From Aliiglaciecola sp. M165 (GTDB lineage Bacteria; Pseudomonadota; Gammaproteobacteria; Enterobacterales; Alteromonadaceae), in the NCBI RefSeq assembly GCF_007197995.1, contig NZ_VKKH01000001.1, positions 310,001 to 374,000 on the forward strand: 64,000 bases of DNA. Reading direction: 5' to 3'. Both the position numbers and the translations under genes were made by a program. The notes beneath the pieces are model-generated. The model had not been told where the DNA came from and made no database searches. It saw only the letters and a program-made list of their open reading frames with translations. Of the stretch, positions 36,426 through 45,083 are shown piece after piece (the first letter of the stretch is position 1; every line of letters starts with the position of its first letter).

Positions 36426-38360
36426 TCAAATTTTAGAACCCAAATATAAGCTAGTTGATGTTTCACTGTAGTGCCAAAAAAAGCGCTCTATATTTCCAAA
36501 TGAAGCAATACAATTCAATTGGACGCCTGCCAAAATAGGTTCAGCAAATGCATGGACTGGATCATCTGAAGCACTATTCTTTTTGAAAGGTGTTTCGAGA
36601 TAGTGATAACCAACACATGCGATATTGAGGTTGTACGAAACAGACGTTTTATCCAAGAAATCGATAAAATTAGTGGTACTCAAGGAATTAAAAGAAGGCG
36701 TTATCCATTTCCCATTCTTGACTGGGATCGCGTTTACCGCCGATTCGAAACTGTGATGGGTGTTTATTCCCTCTAGTTCAGAAAGTGGAATATGAACCGC
36801 ACCACCACATATTTTTTGCGGTAACGCTGCCAACACCTCTTCTCGTTGCAGTATCGCACTAGTTTTAATGACGAGACTCAGGGCGAAGTCACATTGTCTG
36901 GAATCAATTATTGCAGGTGATCTAAGCTGTTTTTTGGAGATTTGAACCTGCTCTTTGGTTAAGCCCCGTTTATGGAAACTATATTCATGCATGCAAATAG
37001 CAAATTGCTCAAACCCAGCAGATAAACCAAATCTACTATCGAGTTGCCTTTGGAGATTATGTATAAAGCCAAAAATGCCGATCATAGAAGGCAAGCCAAC
37101 CAAATAGGCACAGCTCTCTGCATTGGCATTAGAAACTCTAAGGCCAGGTAAAACAAGATGCGTATGTTTTTGCTGCGGTATTACTAACGGATAATCCTCC
37201 TTTTCGTTTTCAAGGATTATTTTGAATTCCTGTTCGACTATCTTGATGAAGGTCGGGTTGTAAGCGATATCATCTGTACTTTTTAAGCGAGACAGATCTG
37301 CATGGAAAAGTTGTGTGATTTGCTTTGACGGGAACTCGGATTCCAACAATTGTTCTAGAGACTTTCGATTGAAAGACATCCAACGTACCAGCATTGCTCC
37401 AAGTTTAGCCACTAACTCTTTATACCGCTTTTTCTTTTTATTCTCAGGCAAAAGCCAATCCCTACTTGAGGATAATGAGTGTAAAATAGCCAAGTTCTCT
37501 GCCGTCAGCCAGGAACTTTTTTGAGTATCTTTTGTGTGCTTACTATTGAGCCCTTTTGGCAAACTTTTTAGAACTTTGATTTTTCCTCCGACACAAGCCG
37601 GGAGTGAGCCAACACTGGAAGACCTAGGACAATACATGGTTTCCGACTGGCGAAAATTGGAAACAGACCAAGAGTGAATTGCAACCTGAACAATATGAGA
37701 GGGGACGGGCGTCAAACAAACATATCCATCTGAATGTTTCGGAAACCGAAGGTTTGTCAATTGATGACTAAGATATTCAGATTCAGTTTGATTTATTGGG
37801 ATTTGGGACAACTCGTTTCTTATCAGCTTAAGATCTTTTTTAAACATCCCCGATTCAATCAAAGATTTCGTAAATGAAATGTTCTCGCCTATGATAGCCT
37901 CACCTAGCGTTAGCAGCTCTCCTTGCCAAACAAAGTCAGCACATAGAAACGTCGCATAATTGATATCAGCGGAATTCTGAGACCAGCCCAAACGACTACT
38001 AATTAGTTTTGAAGAACTAAAGCAGCCTTTCGGTATAACACCGATTGGAGACAGGCGAATGGCCCCTTTTGCACGATAATCTGGATACTTCAGATTGTGA
38101 GTGTGTCTATATCTAAACGTTTTTATACAGCGTTGAATCCAATTCTTATCCCTTAGCTTTGCTCTTGCATCATTTGAATCAAAGACATTGTTTATTAGTG
38201 ACAGCTTCCAGGTTAAATTCGCTAAAACGACACACGCTAGTTTTTCATTTCCTGTGACATCTAAAGGAGGAGTAATAGGAGAAAGAGCCTTTTTCCATGC
38301 CACGTTTCGGTCTGTGTGATTTTCAATATTAAGTAACGACGTTATCTCGTTTGAAGCCAT
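36426..38360 (-). CDS. cas8: Cas8f-Cas5f fusion protein
   Basis: This protein of about 644 residues is the single large-subunit fusion seen in I-F3 transposon Cascades, in place of separate csy1 and csy2. It should read the PAM and hold the crRNA 5' handle. The N-terminal half carries the Cas8-like helical region, with the Cas5-like part after about residue 320 (LVLPGLRVSNANAESCAYLVGLPSMIGIFGFIHNLQ is Csy2-like). The ATG at 38360 lies two bases after the tniQ stop. A GTG nine bases upstream would overlap tniQ by 7 bp. Confidence 0.9.
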   Translation of the reverse strand: MASNEITSLLNIENHTDRNVAWKKALSPITPPLDVTGNEKLACVVLANLTWKLSLINNVFDSNDARAKLRDKNWIQRCIKTFRYRHTHNLKYPDYRAKGAIRLSPIGVIPKGCFSSSKLISSRLGWSQNSADINYATFLCADFVWQGELLTLGEAIIGENISFTKSLIESGMFKKDLKLIRNELSQIPINQTESEYLSHQLTNLRFPKHSDGYVCLTPVPSHIVQVAIHSWSVSNFRQSETMYCPRSSSVGSLPACVGGKIKVLKSLPKGLNSKHTKDTQKSSWLTAENLAILHSLSSSRDWLLPENKKKKRYKELVAKLGAMLVRWMSFNRKSLEQLLESEFPSKQITQLFHADLSRLKSTDDIAYNPTFIKIVEQEFKIILENEKEDYPLVIPQQKHTHLVLPGLRVSNANAESCAYLVGLPSMIGIFGFIHNLQRQLDSRFGLSAGFEQFAICMHEYSFHKRGLTKEQVQISKKQLRSPAIIDSRQCDFALSLVIKTSAILQREEVLAALPQKICGGAVHIPLSELEGINTHHSFESAVNAIPVKNGKWITPSFNSLSTTNFIDFLDKTSVSYNLNIACVGYHYLETPFKKNSASDDPVHAFAEPILAGVQLNCIASFGNIERFFWHYSETSTSLYLGSKI

Positions 38361-38362
38361 TG

Positions 38363-39559
38363 CTACCACCGTGAAATAAACACGTTACTGTGGGAGTTAT
38401 CCGTTTGAAATTTAGCTAACCATAGACAAAAAACATCTCCCAGGGACAACACTCTCCAATTTGCGTTTAAAACTGAGTTAGCCTTCATTCTGGATTTAGT
38501 TTGTAGTTCACCTTGGTCAACTAAAACAGCTATTTGCTCTACTGATGTACCCAAAATAATTGCTGCTTCTATACTGTTTAGCTTAAGGTCACTCAACAGA
38601 CATTCAGGTTCGAAAACATGTTCCTCTAGATAACGCACAATCTCCTTCAACACTATGTTTTCTGACAAATTGGTACTGGGTAGCCGAGAAGCTTGTATCA
38701 ATAAAAGCCCAAACACATCTTTAAAAGACAGCTGATTGAAGGGTTTAAGCGCATACTCCTTTGAATGCGCCAGTTTACAGTTTAAATAGCTACGCAAACT
38801 ATCTGGCCATTGTGCGAGAAACAGGTGAAGTTGTTCGGAATCAATGTCCTTCCCATCATTGAAAGTTTCCTGCCACCATAAACATATCCCCCATGAATGG
38901 CTTTGAATCACAGCAGGCAGCCCCTCTACTAGTCTCCCTGATAGCCAATGTGCGATTTCCCGCTGAGGAGCAGACGAGACAGTTGCCTCCAAATCAGCCA
39001 AATTACTGCCGCACTTTGCACACTGTGCAATCTCGTGGCTGCTTAAATAGTTAATTTCCTCGCCACAGTCACAGTGATTACGAAGCAACACAGAATGCTC
39101 CGGGCAAGCTTCAAATAGTGAAAAGTGCCAATGCTGCCTGATGTATACGTTCTCTTTGATGCACGCCGGACAAATCGGTATCCCTTTGGTTCTTAAGAAA
39201 CGAAATGGAATAGTGACTCCGTTATTGAATACAGATGTGCGTTTTCTAGAAAACAATTGCCCTCCTCGAAACAAGGCCAACGATAGAAGTGGCAAAGGTT
39301 CGTGATTGGTAAGCTGACTCACAAGGCGCAAAGCATCCAGTCTTTTTGCACTGGATACATTGGCATGGCATATATTGATTTTTGATAATTCGCTCGGTAA
39401 AGCGGAATCAATTCCCCGAGTTGATTCGTTAAGATGAGATCTCACGCCAGCCCAAAACGACTGAAATTTATTGTAACCATTGTGGATACTAAGCCTTAGC
39501 AGGTAACTCTCAAGGCTTTCATCTAAAAAAGGCTTTGTCCTGATGAGCAGCATACTCAT
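38363..39559 (-). CDS. tniQ: TniQ target-selection protein
   Basis: The 398-residue TniQ/TnsD-family protein joins the Cascade complex to TnsC. It begins IRTKPFLDESLESYLLRLS and has zinc-binding pairs at about C130/C133 (CPACIKENVYIRQHWHFSLFEACPEH), C152/H155, C163/C165 and C180/C183. The C-terminal part ends SLGDVFCLWLAKFQ. Its length suits the short TniQ of I-F3 elements rather than the longer TnsD. First gene of the cas operon. A second Met at residue 3 is an alternative start. Confidence 0.93.
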   Translation of the reverse strand: MSMLLIRTKPFLDESLESYLLRLSIHNGYNKFQSFWAGVRSHLNESTRGIDSALPSELSKINICHANVSSAKRLDALRLVSQLTNHEPLPLLSLALFRGGQLFSRKRTSVFNNGVTIPFRFLRTKGIPICPACIKENVYIRQHWHFSLFEACPEHSVLLRNHCDCGEEINYLSSHEIAQCAKCGSNLADLEATVSSAPQREIAHWLSGRLVEGLPAVIQSHSWGICLWWQETFNDGKDIDSEQLHLFLAQWPDSLRSYLNCKLAHSKEYALKPFNQLSFKDVFGLLLIQASRLPSTNLSENIVLKEIVRYLEEHVFEPECLLSDLKLNSIEAAIILGTSVEQIAVLVDQGELQTKSRMKANSVLNANWRVLSLGDVFCLWLAKFQTDNSHSNVFISRW

Positions 39560-39716
39560 AAACCATGAAAAAAGAGGTATAAAGTTTAGTTGGTATTTTT
39601 ATCCATCGCTATTGCCAGAAGATGAGCAAACATTTTTTGAAAGACTTATTCATTCAAAAAATTTGCAGGGTTGATTTCAATTGAAGCGAGATGAGCTGGA
39701 CGGTTGTATTTTTAGG

Positions 39717-39923
39717 CTAAGGTAATAGGTCTTTCGCGTTGCAATCGAGAACATCGGCAAGCTGATACAGCATCTCCAACGTAATATTGGCTTCCCCTCT
39801 TTCGATTCTGCCCATATAACTACGATCAAGTTTTGCGCGCAAAGCTAGCCCTTCTTGAGAGAAGCCTTTTTCTTTGCGAATTAAACGAATCTTACTACCG
39901 ACTTCCCGAGCAATGTTGCGCAT
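39717..39923 (-). CDS. Xre-family regulator
   Basis: The 68-residue protein is a single helix-turn-helix domain (KIRLIRKEKGFSQEGLALRAKLDRSYMGRIERGE) of the Cro/C1 type, as often found beside tniQ in I-F3 transposons, where Xre proteins are reported to control guide expression. It is 157 bp upstream of tniQ on the same strand and divergent from the helicase operon. Two inverted repeats in the 123-bp divergent gap are candidate operators. Confidence 0.85.
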   Translation of the reverse strand: MRNIAREVGSKIRLIRKEKGFSQEGLALRAKLDRSYMGRIERGEANITLEMLYQLADVLDCNAKDLLP

Positions 39924-39977
39924 ATCTGGTCTTCTTTCAAAAACCAGTAATATCCTTAGTTGCGGCTTAACTATCCA

Positions 39978-40015
39978 CGGATTATAATCCGCATTTCAAA
40001 TTATCCTTTTGGATA
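39978..40015. promoter_or_regulatory. Inverted repeats, possible Xre operators
   Basis: CGGATTATAATCCG (39978-39991) is a perfect 14-bp palindrome, and TATCCTTTTGGATA (40002-40015) is a 5-bp inverted repeat around TTTT. Both contain ATCC/GGAT half-sites and lie between the divergent xre and small-protein genes. Binding by Xre is an inference. Confidence 0.5.
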
Positions 40016-40046
40016 CCTAAATAACAAGAACAAATAAGGTCAATGC

Positions 40047-40565
40047 ATGCCAAGAGGTATATACACGCCAAATGACAAACTCATTTCTGTTCTCAAATCA
40101 CAAGGTAGAAATAAGTTCAGAGTAACAACGATTCGCGATCTCTTTTCTCAATCCAATTCAGATGGTCGTTCTGGTAACGAACTACGTAGATGGGTTAACG
40201 GACAATTCAGAACGTTACTAAAACATGGGTACATAAGAATCACGTCCTCGTCAGGAGTCAGAAAAGAATACAAGAACACAGCTTCGATATTGGGTACTCA
40301 ACAGCAAGCATCAATCGCAGGTCATTCCAATGAAGGTGAAGTAATGAGTCAAGAAGTACTTGGTGTACTGAAAACGCGTCTACGCGAATGTAAATTAGAA
40401 ATGATCACCTGTTCGGGCGAAACCAAAGAGTATGAAGAACTAAGTAGATTGTTTCCAGAAATGCGTGATGCGTTGCAGCGCAAATTCAATTCGGCAAAAG
40501 AGAAAAACATCGAATACATGGGAAGAATGAAAGCACTCGAATTATTGATCGCAGAGAGTTCCTGA
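40047..40565 (+). CDS. Small protein paired with helicase (possible defence component)
   Basis: The 172-residue protein is not recognised. Its first 70 residues look like a winged-helix fold (FRVTTIRDLFS, ELRRWVNGQFRTLLKHGYIRITSSSGVRKEY). A Ser/Gln-rich linker follows, and the C-terminal part (about 95-170) is predicted helical with charged heptads (SRLFPEMRDALQRKFNSAKEK), likely a coiled coil. Its TGA stop overlaps the helicase ATG by one base, so the two are translationally coupled and probably act together. It could also be a DNA-binding regulator of the operon. Confidence 0.7.
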   Translation: MPRGIYTPNDKLISVLKSQGRNKFRVTTIRDLFSQSNSDGRSGNELRRWVNGQFRTLLKHGYIRITSSSGVRKEYKNTASILGTQQQASIAGHSNEGEVMSQEVLGVLKTRLRECKLEMITCSGETKEYEELSRLFPEMRDALQRKFNSAKEKNIEYMGRMKALELLIAESS

Positions 40566-41953
40566 TGGCTCTGAGAAAATGGCAAGCTGAGTGCGCCAAT
40601 CGTGCTGTTGATAAATATCTCTCGGGGCAACAACATTTTTTCTGTTTAGCTACACCAGGAGCCGGAAAGACTTTGATGGCAGCTGATGTAGCTAAAAAAC
40701 TCTTTGCACAATCGAAAATAGACTTTGTAGTTTGTTTTTCGCCGTCAATTGCTACAGCAAAAGGTATGCAAGCAACGCTTGAAGCTACCATTGAGGCATC
40801 TTTAAACGGGCAACTAGGGGCGAAAGGAACGTGTGTGACTTACCAATCCCTAAATCACAAAGATAACGCGTTCTGGAATGTGTTCCGTCAATTCAGAATC
40901 TTTGCAATATTCGATGAAATCCACCACTGCGGCGGAAACGATATTAACGATGCAAATGTTTGGGCTCAGCATATCCTGGCCAATGTTCAGTCACATGCTA
41001 AATATACTATGGCGCTTTCGGGCACACCTTGGCGTTCAGACAAACGTCCAGTCACGTTGTCGAGCTATTGCGACCAAGACGGAAGTATTTATTGTGATTA
41101 CGAGTATGGACTCACAGAGGCGATCAGTGAAAACGTATGCCGAATACCTCATGTAACCGTCATAGACAATAACCAAATCAGTGTCACATCAAACGAACAA
41201 ACACCAGAGATCTACGGCAGTATAAAAGATGTGTTGCAACAAACATTAATCTCTTACCAGGCAATCGTAGAATCTGACCCGATCATCGAGTTCTGTTTAG
41301 AGCAAGCAAACAAAGAGCTCAGGAACGTTCGGAGCAAAAACCCAAAAGCAGCAGGGCTTGTTGTCGCATCAACCGTGGAACATGCAGAAAAAATCGCTCA
41401 AAAATTGAAATTAAAATATTCCAAGTCTGTCGAAGTGGTCACTTACAGGAATACTGAAAGTGACTCGATTATCAGTCGTTTTCAGAATACAAATACTGAG
41501 TGGCTGGTTTCCGTTGGAATGGTTAGCGAGGGAACAGATATTCCCAGGTTGCAGGTTTGTTGCCATTTAACCCGGATAAAAACAGAGCTCCACTTCAGGC
41601 AAATCCTTGGACGAATAATGCGTTTAACTCACACAGACAAAAGCAAACGAGCAAGTTTATTTGCGCCGGCGCAGCCCCAACTTATCGAGTTTGCAAGACG
41701 GCTACTCCAAGATATTCCCTCACAAGCGGCGTCAATAAAGATACAAACTGACCCAACTACAATCAATATTTCGGAAGTAGCCGCAGTTGAAGACATTACA
41801 CCGTCAGAAACCCCTCAAGTCACCAATGTCTCCACCTTAAGTCTGATTGACGATGAATCTTCTTACCAAGACTTACCTACATTGACAGAAACCTTCCTCA
41901 GTGGATTGGGTTTTGATGGACAATTTTCAAAACACTCTATAGTCAACAGCTGA
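40565..41953 (+). CDS. SF2 DEAH-type helicase (possible defence component)
   Basis: This 462-residue superfamily-2 helicase has Walker A ATPGAGKT (29-36), DEIHH (117-121), motif III-like SGTPWR (152-157), a second RecA domain with SVGMVSEGTDIPRLQ (V) and FRQILGRIMR (VI). There is no nuclease or methylase domain, and about 80 C-terminal residues of low complexity follow. Family members occur in restriction and other defence loci. Cargo of mobile Tn7-like elements is often defensive, so this and the upstream gene may be a two-gene defence unit (inference). Confidence 0.75.
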   Translation: MALRKWQAECANRAVDKYLSGQQHFFCLATPGAGKTLMAADVAKKLFAQSKIDFVVCFSPSIATAKGMQATLEATIEASLNGQLGAKGTCVTYQSLNHKDNAFWNVFRQFRIFAIFDEIHHCGGNDINDANVWAQHILANVQSHAKYTMALSGTPWRSDKRPVTLSSYCDQDGSIYCDYEYGLTEAISENVCRIPHVTVIDNNQISVTSNEQTPEIYGSIKDVLQQTLISYQAIVESDPIIEFCLEQANKELRNVRSKNPKAAGLVVASTVEHAEKIAQKLKLKYSKSVEVVTYRNTESDSIISRFQNTNTEWLVSVGMVSEGTDIPRLQVCCHLTRIKTELHFRQILGRIMRLTHTDKSKRASLFAPAQPQLIEFARRLLQDIPSQAASIKIQTDPTTINISEVAAVEDITPSETPQVTNVSTLSLIDDESSYQDLPTLTETFLSGLGFDGQFSKHSIVNS

Positions 41954-42165
41954 ATTTCGGATTTGGCAGCGTTTTCGCGCCAATTTATCTCGTTCGTTCC
42001 AGAAAAGCCTTGGTAATCAAAAACTGTACCTTTTTCACGACAGAGTATATGGTAAATAAATATGCCGCTGGTTAAGTCCTACTTTAGTCTCGAAGCAGAC
42101 ATAGTACTGAAGCAGCTTTCTGTCTCCGTTTGTTGATTGTAGTTCTAGTTTAAGAAGGTAATAGG

Positions 42166-43557
42166 ATGGCCGAGAAGGAAAGGAATAAAAGGAATTTAGT
42201 TTTTGTTAGCCATGCGACTCCAGAAGATAATCATTTTACGCTATGGCTCTCAACTCGTCTAAAGCTTATCGGATATGAAGTATGGTCTGATGTCACCAAA
42301 TTATTTGGGGGCGAAAAATGGTGGGAAGATATTGGCGATGCAATTCAAGACTCCACCTTTAAATTTGTAATTGTCATCACAAAAACATCGTTATCTAAAC
42401 CAGGCGTTCAACGTGAAGTTGAGTTAGCTTTAGCTGCTGAATTGCAGAACAAACTTCCAAATTTTATAATTCCTATAATTATTGACGACTCTGAGTTCGG
42501 CGGCCAGCCATATGGATTGTCAGATAGGAACATTATCCCATTCTCAAGAGGTTGGGGATTTGGCATAGAGCGCCTAGTTGAGCGTCTTGAGCGAGATCAA
42601 ACTCCAAAATTCAATAAAAAAATTAACCTCGGAAGTGTTCTCGCTGACATTAGAGAACCATCTACAACAGTAGAATTAGAAGAAGACGTAGCGACAAGTA
42701 ATAGCTTAGAAATTTCCGACATACCTGAAGAACTCAATTTTTTCCGTATACCTGGGGATGTAAACCTTTGGAAAAAACAGTTGTCAACATGCCCCTACGC
42801 CTGGTTTGAATGGAGTGGCATGCTGGGCACATTTGCTAATCGCGATGATCTTATGTCATTTTTACCTAGTCATGTCATACCTAGTGCATCCCCTAAATTA
42901 AATTTGCCTTCTGTTCTTAACAACGAGGTGCGTAACCATAAAGATTTCTTACGTGGAGAAATAATTAAAAAAGTAAATAATCTTGTGGTTGAAACTTGGA
43001 ATAATTCCCTGTTTGAAAAAGGACTACATAAGTACGAATTATCAAACGGCCGCATTTCTTGGTTTTTCCCCAAAAATGACAAGTTTGAGGGCTTGCTTCA
43101 ATTTCCTGACCAAGACGGGCAAATTAGACGCAAAAAAGTGTTAGGTTTCAGTCCCAAAAACAATGTGTATTGGCATTTTGCAATTGAAGCAAAAATTAAG
43201 TTTGGATTCTCTCCTAGAATAAGTTTAATACCGCATGTTGTCTTCACTGAAGATGGTCGCAACCCGCTCAAAGATAGCAATAAAATGCACGGATTGCGTC
43301 GCGGTTTTTGCAAGAATTGGTGGAACCCTCGATGGCGTGATTTGCTATTGCTATATGTACATTTATTGTCCGAGGGCAGTACTGAAATATTATTAGATGC
43401 TGGTAAGGACAAAATGATAACAGTAGCTAGTAGACCTACGGCCATAAAGATGAATTACAGACTTACTTCATCGACCCAGCCATCTGCAGAAATTGATGAA
43501 ATAGCAGATGTGGAAGTTGAATTGATGGACGAAAAGGAGGTCGAAGATGACGATTAA
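42166..43557 (+). CDS. TIR-APAZ protein of a SPARTA system
   Basis: The 463-residue protein has an N-terminal TIR domain (about 10-145: LVFVSHATPEDNHFTLWLSTRL, SDVTKLFGGEKWWEDIGDAI, VIVITKTSLSKPGVQREVELALA). E54 in EKWWED is at the place of the NADase glutamate. A C-terminal region of about 290 residues fits the APAZ domain that binds short Argonautes. In SPARTA systems guide-loaded complexes sense invader DNA and the TIR domain depletes NAD(P)+, aborting infection or plasmid spread. It overlaps the Argonaute gene by 11 bp, whose ribosome site AAGGAGG lies inside this gene. Confidence 0.9.
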   Translation: MAEKERNKRNLVFVSHATPEDNHFTLWLSTRLKLIGYEVWSDVTKLFGGEKWWEDIGDAIQDSTFKFVIVITKTSLSKPGVQREVELALAAELQNKLPNFIIPIIIDDSEFGGQPYGLSDRNIIPFSRGWGFGIERLVERLERDQTPKFNKKINLGSVLADIREPSTTVELEEDVATSNSLEISDIPEELNFFRIPGDVNLWKKQLSTCPYAWFEWSGMLGTFANRDDLMSFLPSHVIPSASPKLNLPSVLNNEVRNHKDFLRGEIIKKVNNLVVETWNNSLFEKGLHKYELSNGRISWFFPKNDKFEGLLQFPDQDGQIRRKKVLGFSPKNNVYWHFAIEAKIKFGFSPRISLIPHVVFTEDGRNPLKDSNKMHGLRRGFCKNWWNPRWRDLLLLYVHLLSEGSTEILLDAGKDKMITVASRPTAIKMNYRLTSSTQPSAEIDEIADVEVELMDEKEVEDDD

Positions 43558-45067
43558 TAAGGAAATTCAATTGCTAGATGAACCAGAGTTATTATTTGGT
43601 TATCAGCAACAAACAGCTTTTGCCAAGGATGGGTTACTTTGGTTCGGTCCTCTAAACAACGAAAATAGACCAACTTCAATACGAGTTGGCTTTGTTGGTA
43701 CGAAGAGTGGTTTGCAGTTGTATAAAAAGTGGGTAAACCAAATCAATTTGCCTATTGCAGCGTCATCAGACGTTGCACATCACATTCCTTTCCCAGGATT
43801 TGAAGCACTTTTTAGTGCAAAATGGCCAGAAAAGCCTGTGACTTCTATTTTAATATCGAACCAAGAGATTACCCAAGCCATTCGTATCAAAGATCGCCAC
43901 CAGGCTATCTATAATAGTGTTTCAATATTTGAAAGTGAGATACGTCGTCACATCAACGAAGAGGACGACGGCGTTGACCTTTGGTTTGTTGTAATCCCTG
44001 AAGAAGTCTTTAAATATGGGCGCCCTAAATCTCGAGTGCCAGGCTCGATAGCTGAATTATCGCCACAACTAATGAATGCAAGGTTAGCAAAAAAACTTTC
44101 TGCTCAGCCTTCATTGTTTGAAGAAGATAATGAAACGGCTGAACTGTACCGCTACGAATTGAATTTTCATAACCAGCTAAAAGCTAGGTTGTTGGACGCA
44201 AAAGTGGTTATACAGGTTGTCCGCGAAACCACCCTTATGCCTGAAGAGTTCATGGAAAATGGAAGGCAAACAAGGCAATTGCAAGACAAGGCATCAGTAG
44301 CATGGAACCTTTGCACTACCGCATTTTTCAAAGCATCTGGTCGCCCATGGAAGCTAGCAAATGTAAGGCCTGGTGTCTGTTACGTCGGCCTAGTGTTTAA
44401 GAAAGATGAAACGCATATAGATAGCCAAAATGCTTGTTGTGGTGCTCAAATGTTCCTCGACTCTGGCGACGGTGTTGTATTTAGGGGGGCCGTAGGGCCG
44501 TGGTATTCATCAGAAACGAAACAGTTTCATTTACCTTTCGAAAAAGCAAAAATAATTGCTGAGCAAATCGTTGCTGCATATAAAAGGGATCATGGATTCC
44601 CACCCAAGGAGCTGTTTATCCATGGCAAAACTAGAATTAATGAGGGTGAGTGGGAAGGATTTAAAGCTGGTGTACCAGAAAACACAAAAGTCATCTCTAT
44701 AAGAATAAGACACGAAAAGCAATTTAAATTGTATAGCCCAACTGACCATCCCTTGCTGAGGGGTGCATACTACATAGATAGTTACCGAAAAGCCTATTTG
44801 TACACTAAGGGTTTTGTTCCTCGACTTGGCACCTACCAGGGGCGAGAAGTACCCAATCCACTTGCAATCGAAATTTCATTTGGTGAAGCTGATATCAAAC
44901 AGGTTTTAAAGGATATTCTTGGGCTAACAAAGGTGAACTTCAATCGCTGTGACTTTGCTGATGGTGAGCCCGTTACACTGAGATTTGCAGATCAAGTCGG
45001 TGAAATATTAACAGCAACACCAACTGCACATGATCTTCCTCCTTTGCCCTTCAAGCATTACATATAG
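43547..45067 (+). CDS. Short prokaryotic Argonaute (MID-PIWI)
   Basis: The 506-residue protein is the size of short pAgos, lacking PAZ. The MID region has a 5'-guide pocket segment (RQLQDKASVAWNLCTTAFFKASGRPWKL), and the PIWI part reads CYVGLVFKKDE and LFIHGKTRINEGEW. The DEDX catalytic aspartates are not at these positions, so it should bind but not cut the target, as is usual for the short clade. With the upstream TIR-APAZ gene it forms a SPARTA pair. It lies 16 bp before an FTCD_C-like gene. Confidence 0.93.
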   Translation: MTINKEIQLLDEPELLFGYQQQTAFAKDGLLWFGPLNNENRPTSIRVGFVGTKSGLQLYKKWVNQINLPIAASSDVAHHIPFPGFEALFSAKWPEKPVTSILISNQEITQAIRIKDRHQAIYNSVSIFESEIRRHINEEDDGVDLWFVVIPEEVFKYGRPKSRVPGSIAELSPQLMNARLAKKLSAQPSLFEEDNETAELYRYELNFHNQLKARLLDAKVVIQVVRETTLMPEEFMENGRQTRQLQDKASVAWNLCTTAFFKASGRPWKLANVRPGVCYVGLVFKKDETHIDSQNACCGAQMFLDSGDGVVFRGAVGPWYSSETKQFHLPFEKAKIIAEQIVAAYKRDHGFPPKELFIHGKTRINEGEWEGFKAGVPENTKVISIRIRHEKQFKLYSPTDHPLLRGAYYIDSYRKAYLYTKGFVPRLGTYQGREVPNPLAIEISFGEADIKQVLKDILGLTKVNFNRCDFADGEPVTLRFADQVGEILTATPTAHDLPPLPFKHYI

Positions 45068-45083
45068 TCGGAATTGCAATAAT

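Noticed and set aside
34450-38360. A standard adaptive type I-F CRISPR-Cas immune system
   Set aside because: cas1 and cas2-3 are absent, cas8 and cas5 are fused, tniQ is in the operon, and the whole unit lies inside a Tn7-like transposon.
43547-45067. Catalytically active long Argonaute
   Set aside because: At 506 residues it lacks PAZ, the catalytic DEDX positions are not conserved, and it is paired with a TIR-APAZ gene.
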